Shown piece by piece: positions 30,050 through 36,156 of a DNA stretch of 64,000 nt. The notes below the pieces were generated by a model. That model did not search any database, had not been told where the DNA came from, and saw nothing but the letters and a program-made list of their open reading frames with translations. This DNA comes from Mycobacterium sp. URHB0044. Lineage in GTDB: Bacteria; Actinomycetota; Actinomycetes; Mycobacteriales; Mycobacteriaceae. The DNA is taken from NCBI RefSeq assembly GCF_000620625.1, contig NZ_JIAW01000021.1, forward strand, positions 83,434 through 147,433, in the 5' to 3' direction. The position numbers and the translations under genes are program-made. The first letter of the stretch is position 1; every line of letters begins with the position of its first letter.

Positions 30050-30133
30050 GCGTGCGAGGCGAATAAGGATTGTCGCGGTTGCCTGTAAAGCAGCTGCCTT
30101 CGGGCGCAGGGGGTTCGAATCCCTCCGCACGCA
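30050..30133 (+). tRNA. tRNA-Tyr(GTA)
   Basis: Acceptor GCGTGCG/CGCACGC with discriminator A. D-stem GCGA/TCGC, anticodon stem GTTGC/GCAGC, loop CTGTAAA with anticodon GTA. A class II variable arm (GCC-TTCG-GGC) is present, as expected for bacterial tRNA-Tyr. T-arm GGGGG/CCCTC. No CCA is encoded. Confidence 0.9.
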
Positions 30134-30149
30134 CGTCCTCAACACGTAG

Positions 30150-30221
30150 TGACCCGTGGTGTAATCGGTAGCACGGCTGATTCTGAATCAGCCAGTTTAG
30201 GTTCGAGTCCTGGCGGGTCAG
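30150..30221 (+). tRNA. tRNA-Gln(CTG)
   Basis: Acceptor TGACCCG/CGGGTCA with discriminator G. Anticodon stem GCTGA/TCAGC, loop TTCTGAA with anticodon CTG, D-loop with GG, T-loop TTCGAGT on a stem with two U-G pairs. No CCA is encoded. It reads CAG. Confidence 0.9.
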
Positions 30222-30234
30222 CGACGAAGCACAC

Positions 30235-30307
30235 TGCCTCGTAGGGTAATTGGTAGCCCACCGGACTTTGGATCCGGATAGTTCAGGTTCGAATCCTGAC
30301 GAGGCAG
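30235..30307 (+). tRNA. tRNA-Gln(TTG)
   Basis: Acceptor TGCCTCG/CGAGGCA with discriminator G. D-stem GGGT/GCCC, anticodon stem CCGGA/TCCGG, loop CTTTGGA with anticodon TTG, T-arm TCAGG/CCTGA, loop TTCGAAT. All arms pair well. No CCA is encoded. It reads CAA and CAG. Confidence 0.91.
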
Positions 30308-30318
30308 CGCATGACCGT

Positions 30319-30389
30319 GGTCCGTTGGTGTAATGGCAGCACACCTGGTTTTCAGCCAGGAGGCAGGAGTTCAACTCTCCTACGGACTA
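30319..30389 (+). tRNA. tRNA-Glu(TTC), copy 1
   Basis: Acceptor GGTCCGT/ACGGACT (first pair G-U) with discriminator A, unlike the G73 usual for bacterial tRNA-Glu. Anticodon stem CCTGG/CCAGG, loop TTTTCAG with anticodon TTC, T-arm AGGAG/CTCCT with loop TTCAACT. No CCA is encoded. Confidence 0.87.
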
Positions 30390-30393
30390 CGAC

Positions 30394-30446
30394 GCCGTTG
30401 TAGCTCAGATCAGGCAGAGCGTCCGGCTGAAGCCCGGAAGATGCAA
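30394..30446 (+). pseudogene. Truncated tRNA-Phe(GAA): 5' two-thirds only
   Basis: GCCGTTG acceptor strand, TA, D-stem GCTC/GAGC, anticodon stem TCCGG/CCGGA with loop CTGAAGC (anticodon GAA). The T-arm and 3' acceptor strand are missing. The sequence runs after AAGATGCAA directly into the complete tRNA-Glu that follows. It looks like a recombination or deletion scar inside the array. Confidence 0.85.
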
Positions 30447-30447
30447 G

Positions 30448-30519
30448 GCCCCGTTCGGATATGGGTTAGGCTCCTGCCCTTTCAAGGCGGGGGAGCGGGT
30501 TCGAGTCCCGCACGGGGTG
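30448..30519 (+). tRNA. tRNA-Glu(TTC), copy 2
   Basis: Acceptor GCCCCGT/ACGGGGT with discriminator G, the normal base for bacterial tRNA-Glu. Anticodon stem CTGCC/GGCGG, loop CTTTCAA with anticodon TTC, T-arm GCGGG/CCCGC, loop TTCGAGT. The D-arm pairs poorly in the standard register. It is fused to the truncated tRNA-Phe on its 5' side. No CCA is encoded. Confidence 0.82.
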
Positions 30520-30534
30520 CGGCAGAACAACAAG

Positions 30535-30581
30535 CATGGGTCGGCATTGCCTCGCGACGTACACAGAGGCTCGACCCCATG
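30535..30581 (+). repeat. Imperfect stem-loop between tRNA-Glu and tRNA-His
   Basis: CATGGGTCG (30535-30543) pairs with CGACCCCATG (30572-30581, one bulged C), and inside it GCCTC (30549-30553) pairs with GAGGC (30566-30570). It may be a decayed tRNA-like unit or a processing structure. Its last base is G-1 of tRNA-His. Confidence 0.4.
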
Positions 30582-30653
30582 GCGATCGTGGTGTAACGGC
30601 AACACGGTGGTCTGTGACGCCACAGTCGACGGGTTCGACCCCCTCCGATCGCC
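30581..30653 (+). tRNA. tRNA-His(GTG)
   Basis: Acceptor GCGATCG/CGATCGC with the histidine hallmark extra G-1 (30581) opposite C73 (30653). D-stem GTGT/ACAC, anticodon stem GTGGT/GCCAC, loop CTGTGAC with anticodon GTG. Identity is unambiguous. No CCA is encoded. Confidence 0.93.
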
Positions 30654-30658
30654 CCAAT

Positions 30659-30731
30659 GCCCCCGTAGCGCAACGGATAGCGCACCGGTTTCCGGAACCG
30701 GAGAATGCAGGTTCGAGTCCTGCCGGGGGAG
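30659..30731 (+). tRNA. tRNA-Arg(CCG)
   Basis: Acceptor GCCCCCG/CGGGGGA, where the first position is a G1-A72 mismatch; discriminator G. D-stem GCGC/GCGC, anticodon stem CCGGT/ACCGG, loop TTCCGGA with anticodon CCG, T-arm GCAGG/CCTGC. No CCA is encoded. It reads CGG. Confidence 0.9.
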
Positions 30732-30750
30732 CGCACCAAGAAAGCTGCAA

Positions 30751-30822
30751 ACCCCTGTAGCTCAATGGAAAGAGTGCCAGTCTACGAAGCTGAGGATGGG
30801 AGTTCGATTCTCTCCAGGGGTG
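30751..30822 (+). tRNA. tRNA-Arg(ACG)
   Basis: Acceptor ACCCCTG/CAGGGGT with discriminator G. D-stem GCTC/GAGT, anticodon loop CTACGAA with anticodon ACG, T-arm GGGAG/CTCTC, loop TTCGATT. A C27-A43 mismatch is present. Reading CGU, CGC and CGA requires A34-to-inosine editing by the host TadA enzyme. No CCA is encoded. Confidence 0.89.
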
Positions 30823-30848
30823 CTCGACGATACGGAGCCCGGACACAT

Positions 30849-30873
30849 GCGGGTTCGAGTCCCGCCCGGCGCA
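30849..30873 (+). pseudogene. 3' tRNA remnant at the right end of the array
   Basis: A T-arm GCGGG-TTCGAGT-CCCGC is followed by CCGGCGC and discriminator A, the normal 3' third of a tRNA. No matching 5' acceptor strand, D-arm or anticodon arm lies between it and the preceding tRNA-Arg. It ends 13 bp from the stop of the luciferase-like gene and probably marks the truncated end of the array. Confidence 0.75.
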
Positions 30874-30885
30874 CACAGCCGGCTG

Positions 30886-31824
30886 CTACGCCGCCAGCAA
30901 GGGCAGTACGCGCTGAGCGACGAGGTCGAGATGCTCGAGCGCGCGCTCGTGGCCGATGCCCGGTATCCGATACCAGAATACGATTTCGTGATACGGGGCG
31001 CGAGAACGAATTTCGCGTAGCCGGCGCGCGATTTCCTCTGGAGTGTCGACGAGCATCCGTTCGCGCGTCCACCATGGATCTGGTTCGAACTGACCGAATT
31101 GGTATGCGATCGCCTGCTCGTAGAACAGAAACCAATCGCGTTCCGGGTCGTCCGACGCCCATAGCGGTACGCATATCGTGAAGCGGAAGTCGTCGAGAGT
31201 CCGATCGTGGGCGGACAATGCCGGTGCCAGCCTGGTCTCCCAGAGATCGGCGAAGGCAGTGTCGGCATCGAAGAAGTCGACGGGAACGGCGCCGTCGGCC
31301 AACCGGACCGCCCTGTCTAGCGCGTGGACCGTGCTACCCCCGACGTAGACGGGAATGCGACCCTCATCCGGGCCATCCGCCCCACCGAGATTCTGCTGAA
31401 GGAATCGCAGACCGTCCTCCATGAGAGCACCTCGACGCCGAAAGTCCACGCCGGCGAGGTCGTACTCGGGTGCGTATCGACCGGCAGCGACCCCAAGCGA
31501 CAGTCGGCCGGCGGAGAGCAAATCCGCGACCAGCGCCTGCTCGACCACCTGATCCCAAGGATGGAGCGGCAACAAGAGCGTGTTGGTCATGAACCGGATC
31601 CGCTCGGTCGCGTCGCTCAGACCGGTGATCAACGGCAACTGAGTGGGCATGTAGCCCTCGTCGACACCGTGGATCTCGGTCGTGCAGATCGAGTGAAATC
31701 CGAGCTGGTCGGCCAGGCGCGCCTCGTCCCGCAGTTCGGCGTAGCGCCGTCGGTCCCAATGGTCGGCCGGTTCCGGTCGCGCGTCGGTCCAAACGCTAAC
31801 TTTGGGCGCTTCCATCAGATTCAC
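30886..31824 (-). CDS. LLM-class flavin-dependent oxidoreductase (luciferase-like)
   Basis: A 312-aa TIM-barrel protein of the bacterial luciferase-like family. Typical blocks are LADQLGFHSICTTEIHG (~40-56), VVEQALVADLLSAGRLSLGVAAG and the C-terminal MLVDTPEEIARRLREIRS. Such enzymes use FMN or, in mycobacteria, F420; the cofactor cannot be read here. The GTG at 31824 is chosen because GAGGAG lies 6 nt upstream; the frame is open to 31923. It is convergent with the tRNA array and lies 146 bp from the truncated YdeI gene, so it may belong to the same inserted segment. Confidence 0.85.
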   Translation of the reverse strand: MNLMEAPKVSVWTDARPEPADHWDRRRYAELRDEARLADQLGFHSICTTEIHGVDEGYMPTQLPLITGLSDATERIRFMTNTLLLPLHPWDQVVEQALVADLLSAGRLSLGVAAGRYAPEYDLAGVDFRRRGALMEDGLRFLQQNLGGADGPDEGRIPVYVGGSTVHALDRAVRLADGAVPVDFFDADTAFADLWETRLAPALSAHDRTLDDFRFTICVPLWASDDPERDWFLFYEQAIAYQFGQFEPDPWWTRERMLVDTPEEIARRLREIRSRAPYHEIVFWYRIPGIGHERALEHLDLVAQRVLPLLAA

Positions 31825-31970
31825 GAGCGGCTCCTCTTCGTAGCGCGCCGCAGACGACACGACAGCCGAATGGGACAACACTGTGCGATCGGGAAGATTC
31901 CAGAACCTACCGAAGCCTTCCATGCGTGGACCTCGACCTCAAGGCAACCAGGGGTTCCTCGGCACAGTCG

Positions 31971-32345
31971 TTAGGACGGCCATCTTCCGTCGAGCTTGGC
32001 CGCGTCGATCTGGCGTTGGCCGGGCTCGCGCATCCGTCCCGCGGCCAACATTCGTTGTACCCGTTCGACATTGGACTTCGACCAGGCGCTCTTGGGCTTG
32101 CGCGGGCTGAATCGCTGGATGCGAGACACGTCGTCGTGACCGCGCGCCAGGCTGTCGATCCAGCCGAAGCACAAGGCGATCTCGACGGCTTCGGCGTACG
32201 ACAGCGGCACCTCTCCTGCGCTCTTGTTGAACAGCCGCAACCACACCTCGGTCGCCGTGTCGTGGTTGACCTCCAGCCACTGTTCCCACTGCCCGGGGGA
32301 CTTCACGTCGAGCAGGACCCGCTCGGCGTCGGCCATGGGCGTCAC
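31971..32345 (-). pseudogene. YdeI/OmpD-associated family protein, C-terminally truncated
   Basis: A 124-aa product whose N-terminal region is a normal YdeI-family domain (VKSPGQWEQWLEVNHDTATEVWLRLFNK, LCFGWIDSLARGHDDVSRIQRFSPRKPKSAWSKSNVERV). It stops at DAAKLDGRWPS. Relatives continue for about 65-70 residues with the OmdA module, and no continuation is found in other frames downstream. The GTG start overlaps the esterase stop (GTGA), so it is still coupled to that gene. It may be a shortened gene product or a pseudogene cut by insertion of the neighbouring segment. Confidence 0.7.
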
Positions 32346-33298
32346 GTTAGCGCGGCGCGCAGCGCCTCGAGGCCACGATCGACGGCTTCGGTGGCCACCG
32401 GCACGACGCCTGCGTATCCGAGGTAACCATGCACGAGGCTCGTGGCGTTGTGGACCTCGACGGGCACGCCGGCGTCGGTCAGCAGTTCGCCGTAGCGAAT
32501 CCCGTCGTCGCGCAAGGGGTCATGGCCCGCGACCGCGATGTAAGCGGGCGGCAGGCCGGTGAAGTCCTTGGCTCGGGCAGGCACCAGGGTCGCCGGCGGG
32601 TTCTTGAGGTCGGCGTCGCCGGCGTACCACCGGGAGAAGCCGCCCACCGAACGCCCTGCGAGTACCGGCGCGTCGGCGTTTTCGGCGAACGACGGCAGCG
32701 TGGTGTCCCACGTGGTCGCCGGATACCAGAGCAGCTGAAACCGAATCGGTGGCCCGCCGGCGTCGCGCGCGAGGTGCGCCACCACGGCGGCCAGGTTGCC
32801 GCCCGCCGAATCTCCAACGATGGCAAGGCGTTGCGCGTCGGCGCCGAAGTCGGCTGCGTGCTCTGCTGCCCATTGCGTGGCCGCCCACACGTCATCCACT
32901 GCCGCCGGGTAGGGATGTTCTGGCGCCAATCGGTAGTCCACCGACACCACGAATGCCGACGCACCCACCGCGTGCAGTCGGGCCGTGCCGTCATAGGTGT
33001 CGAGGTCGCCGACCGACCATCCACCGCCGTGGATGAACACCACCACCGGTGGTGGTGTGCCGCCGGTCGTGGGTGGCCAGTAGAGCCGGACGGGGATCGG
33101 GCCCGCGGGACCGTCGACGGTGTGGTCCTCGACGCGGAGTTCGGGGTGCACGGGCCGACGCGGCAGATCCCGGAATCGTTGCCGGGCCTCCTCGGGCCCT
33201 CCGTCGGATGTCAATTGGAACGGGACGGCTTCCAGTACCTTCTGCACGATGGCGTCCAGGGGTGTGGAGGTGACTGCGGGGTCGTCGGCGACTGGCAT
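32342..33298 (-). CDS. Alpha/beta hydrolase (HSL-type esterase, LipI/NlhH-like)
   Basis: A 318-aa esterase of the hormone-sensitive lipase family. The oxyanion-hole motif is HGGGW (residues 90-94), and the nucleophile Ser is in GDSAGG (near 162). The catalytic Asp lies in the GHDPLRDDG loop and the His in SLVHGY. It hydrolyses short-chain esters. Position corresponds to the M. tuberculosis nlhH/lipI pair. The start at 33298 (MPVADDP) shares the CATG with the divergent membrane protein gene; the frame is open to 33325. Confidence 0.9.
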   Translation of the reverse strand: MPVADDPAVTSTPLDAIVQKVLEAVPFQLTSDGGPEEARQRFRDLPRRPVHPELRVEDHTVDGPAGPIPVRLYWPPTTGGTPPPVVVFIHGGGWSVGDLDTYDGTARLHAVGASAFVVSVDYRLAPEHPYPAAVDDVWAATQWAAEHAADFGADAQRLAIVGDSAGGNLAAVVAHLARDAGGPPIRFQLLWYPATTWDTTLPSFAENADAPVLAGRSVGGFSRWYAGDADLKNPPATLVPARAKDFTGLPPAYIAVAGHDPLRDDGIRYGELLTDAGVPVEVHNATSLVHGYLGYAGVVPVATEAVDRGLEALRAALT

Positions 33299-34058
33299 GA
33301 CCACACCGTATCCGCGGCGCGTCACCCGGTTGCTCTGGGCCGTCGCCGCCCTCGTCGGGGCTGGTTACGGGGTGTTTCTGATCGGCACCGCCGCACGCTT
33401 GCCTTCAGGTGCCGAACTCACCGGCCAGTTCGCCGGTCAGCCCGTGGTGAAGGCGGCCGCGGCCGTCGTGCTCGCGATCGCGGCCCTCGGCCATCCGATC
33501 CGGCGGGAGCGCCGCTGGTTGGTCGCGGCGCTGGCCTTCTCGGCAGCGGGCGACTTCCTGCTGGCGATGCCGTGGTGGGAGCCGTCCTTCGTGTTGGGGC
33601 TGGGCGCGTTCCTGGTCGCTCACCTGTGCTTCCTCGCCGCCCTGTGGCCCTTGGCCGCACGCAGTGCCCCACGATTGGCGGCGGCCGTGGTGCTCGTCGC
33701 CGCGTGTGCCGCACTGCTGATCTGGTTCTGGCCGCGACTCGTCGCCGAGGGAATGGCGGTACCGGTGACGCTCTACATCGCAGTGCTCGGCGCGATGGTG
33801 TGTGCCGCGCTGCTGGCACGGCTGCCGACACCCTGGACGGCGCTGGGCGCGGTGTGCTTCGCGGTGTCCGACGGCATGATCGGTATCGGCAAGTTCGTGT
33901 TGCAGGCCGGAGCCGGGCTGCCGGCGACATCAGGCTCCGAGGCGTTGGCGGTGCCGATCTGGTGGGCCTACGCGGCATCGCTGCTGTTGATCACTGCGGG
34001 GTTCTTCTTCGGCCGCGGTCGCGGGCCGTCGGATGGCTCTGCTACACCGACTGCGTGA
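33297..34058 (+). CDS. YhhN/TMEM86-family membrane protein (lysoplasmalogenase-like)
   Basis: A 253-aa integral membrane protein with about seven or eight hydrophobic segments. It contains the family motifs AFSAAGDFLLAMPWW and AVCFAVSDGMIGIGKF, whose Asp residues are conserved in lysoplasmalogenases. It would cleave the vinyl ether of lysoplasmalogens, but mycobacterial substrates are not established. Its start overlaps the divergent esterase start within CATG. It ends in a GTGA overlap with priA. It corresponds to Rv1401 by position. Confidence 0.85.
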   Translation: MTTPYPRRVTRLLWAVAALVGAGYGVFLIGTAARLPSGAELTGQFAGQPVVKAAAAVVLAIAALGHPIRRERRWLVAALAFSAAGDFLLAMPWWEPSFVLGLGAFLVAHLCFLAALWPLAARSAPRLAAAVVLVAACAALLIWFWPRLVAEGMAVPVTLYIAVLGAMVCAALLARLPTPWTALGAVCFAVSDGMIGIGKFVLQAGAGLPATSGSEALAVPIWWAYAASLLLITAGFFFGRGRGPSDGSATPTA

Positions 34059-36097
34059 CGATCGAACGGCGGGCAGGAGCGCAGCGACCGGGGGATGGCC
34101 ATTCCCGGCAGCCCGCCGAACACGAGCCGATCGCCCGCGTGCTGCCGATGCTGTCGGTGCCGCATCTCGACCGCGACTTCGACTATCTGGTCGCGGCTGA
34201 GCAGTCCGACGACGCGCAGCCGGGCGTGCGGGTGCGGGTGCGCTTTCACGGCCGGCTCGTCGACGCGTTCATCCTCGAACGGCGATCGGACACCGATCAC
34301 GCAGGCAAGCTCGGCTGGCTGGATCGGGTGGTGTCCGCCGAGCCGGTGCTGACACCCGACGTGCGACGCCTCGTCGAGGCCGTCGCGGCGCGGTACGCGG
34401 GCACGCGCTCGGACGTGTTGCGGTTGGCCGTTCCGCCGCGGCACGCAGCGGCCGAGAAGCAGGTCGTCGCCGAGTTGCCCGCCGCGGTGACCACCGAGGT
34501 CGACGCCACGGCTTGGGCGTCCTACGGCCGCGGTGAGCAGTTCCTCGGCGCGCTCGCGGAGGGACGTGCCGCCCGCGCGGTCTGGCAGGCGCTGCCGGGG
34601 GAGTCGTGGGCCGATCGGCTGGCCGAGGCCGGGGCGGTGGTGGCGAACTCCGGCCGCGCCGCGCTCGTGATCGTGCCGGACCAGCGCGACGTCGACGCCT
34701 TGCATGCCGCCGCGGTACGACACGTCGACGAGTCCAGGGTGGTAGCCCTGTCGGCCGGGCTGGGCCCTGCCGAGCGCTACCGCCGCTGGCTGGCCGTGCT
34801 GCGCGGACGGGCCCGCCTGGTGATCGGAACCAGGAGCGCCGTCTTCGCGCCGGTCGCCGACCTCGGCCTGGTGATGGTCTGGGACGACGGTGACGACACG
34901 CTCGGCGAGCCGCGCGCGCCGTATCCGCACGCCCGCGAGGTGGCGATGCTGCGGGCTCACCAACTGCGTTGCGCGGCGCTGATCGGCGGGTATGCCCGTA
35001 CCGCCGAAGCGCAGGCGTTGGTGCGCTCCAGGTGGGCGCACGATCTCGTGGCCCCGCGGCCGGTGGTCCGGGCGCGCACTCCGCGCGTCATCGCGATCGA
35101 CGACAGCAGCTTCTCGCAGGAGCGCGACCCGGCGGCCCGCACCGCGCGGTTGCCGACGATGGCGCTTGACGCCGCGCGGGCGGCGCTGCAGGCGCACCGG
35201 CCCGTACTCGTCCAGGTGCCGCGGCGCGGTTACGTGCCCGCGCTGGCCTGCGGACGGTGCCGGACGATCGCCCGGTGCAGGCATTGCACCGGTCCGATGT
35301 CACTGCCCGACCGCGACCACGCCGGCGCGGTGTGCCGGTGGTGCGGCCGGACAGAGACCGCCCTGCGCTGCGTGCGGTGCGGTTCCGACGCCGTGCGGGC
35401 CGTCGTGGTGGGGGCGCGGCGCACCGCCGAGGAACTCGGCCGGGCATTTCCCGGCACGACCGTCGTCACGTCCGGCGGGGACGCCGTGGTCGGCTCGGTG
35501 CCCGATGCACCGGCCGTTGTGGTCGCGACGCCGGGCGCCGAGCCCGTCGCCGAAGGGGGTTACGGCGCGGCGATGCTGCTCGACGGATGGGCTCTGCTCG
35601 GCAGGCAGGACCTGCGCGCCGCTGAGGATGCGTTGCGTCGCTGGATGGCCGCGGCAGCCCTGGTGCGCCATCGCGGTGACGGGGGCGTCGTCGCCGTCGT
35701 TGCCGAGTCGGCAATTCCGACAGTGCAGGCGCTCATCCGGTGGGATCCGGTGGCGCACGCCGAATCCGAACTCGATGCGCGCTCGGAGGTCGGCCTGCCT
35801 CCCGCGGCGCACATGGCGGCGATCGACGGCGAAGCCGCTGCGGCGACGGCGCTGTTGGATACCGCGCATCTGCCGGACGACGCGGAGGTGCTCGGCCCCG
35901 TCGACCTGCCCGCCGGTGCCCGGCGTCCCGCGGGCGGTGCAGCGGCGACCGGTCCGGTGACGAGGATGCTGGTTCGGGTCCCGCGCGACGGCGGTCTGGC
36001 CCTCGCGGCCGCGCTGCGCCGGGCGACCGGGGTGCTCAGTGCCCGCCACGACCAACAGCCCGTACGGGTGCAAATCGACCCTTTGCACATAGGGTAG
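34055..36097 (+). CDS. priA: Probable primosomal protein PriA, actinobacterial type without helicase motifs
   Basis: A 680-aa PriA homolog. The N-terminal DNA-binding domain (VLPMLSVPHLDRDFDYLV...GVRVRVRFHGRLVDAFI) and the zinc-binding insert with paired Cys (CGRCRTIARCRHC, CRWCG, LRCVRCGS, ~395-445) are kept. The ATPase core has lost Walker A: the expected GSGKT region reads WQALPGESWADRLAEA, and the DEAH box region reads VWDDGDD. This loss is known for the actinobacterial family and suggests a scaffold for replisome reloading, not a helicase. The GTG at 34055 overlaps the upstream stop; a longer frame to 32429 is an artefact. Confidence 0.92.
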   Translation: MTIERRAGAQRPGDGHSRQPAEHEPIARVLPMLSVPHLDRDFDYLVAAEQSDDAQPGVRVRVRFHGRLVDAFILERRSDTDHAGKLGWLDRVVSAEPVLTPDVRRLVEAVAARYAGTRSDVLRLAVPPRHAAAEKQVVAELPAAVTTEVDATAWASYGRGEQFLGALAEGRAARAVWQALPGESWADRLAEAGAVVANSGRAALVIVPDQRDVDALHAAAVRHVDESRVVALSAGLGPAERYRRWLAVLRGRARLVIGTRSAVFAPVADLGLVMVWDDGDDTLGEPRAPYPHAREVAMLRAHQLRCAALIGGYARTAEAQALVRSRWAHDLVAPRPVVRARTPRVIAIDDSSFSQERDPAARTARLPTMALDAARAALQAHRPVLVQVPRRGYVPALACGRCRTIARCRHCTGPMSLPDRDHAGAVCRWCGRTETALRCVRCGSDAVRAVVVGARRTAEELGRAFPGTTVVTSGGDAVVGSVPDAPAVVVATPGAEPVAEGGYGAAMLLDGWALLGRQDLRAAEDALRRWMAAAALVRHRGDGGVVAVVAESAIPTVQALIRWDPVAHAESELDARSEVGLPPAAHMAAIDGEAAAATALLDTAHLPDDAEVLGPVDLPAGARRPAGGAAATGPVTRMLVRVPRDGGLALAAALRRATGVLSARHDQQPVRVQIDPLHIG

Positions 36098-36156
36098 GGC
36101 GGACTCATGACACGCAGGGTTGTCGATACCGTGCGCCGAGCCGAGCGGGAGGTGGC

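Noticed and set aside
28680..30890. CRISPR array
   Set aside because: The repeated GGTTCGA-type elements are tRNA T-loops at irregular spacing, not identical direct repeats with constant spacers.
28295..32341. Complete integrative element with integrase and att repeats
   Set aside because: No integrase, transposase or plasmid gene is present, and no pair of flanking direct repeats was found by eye.
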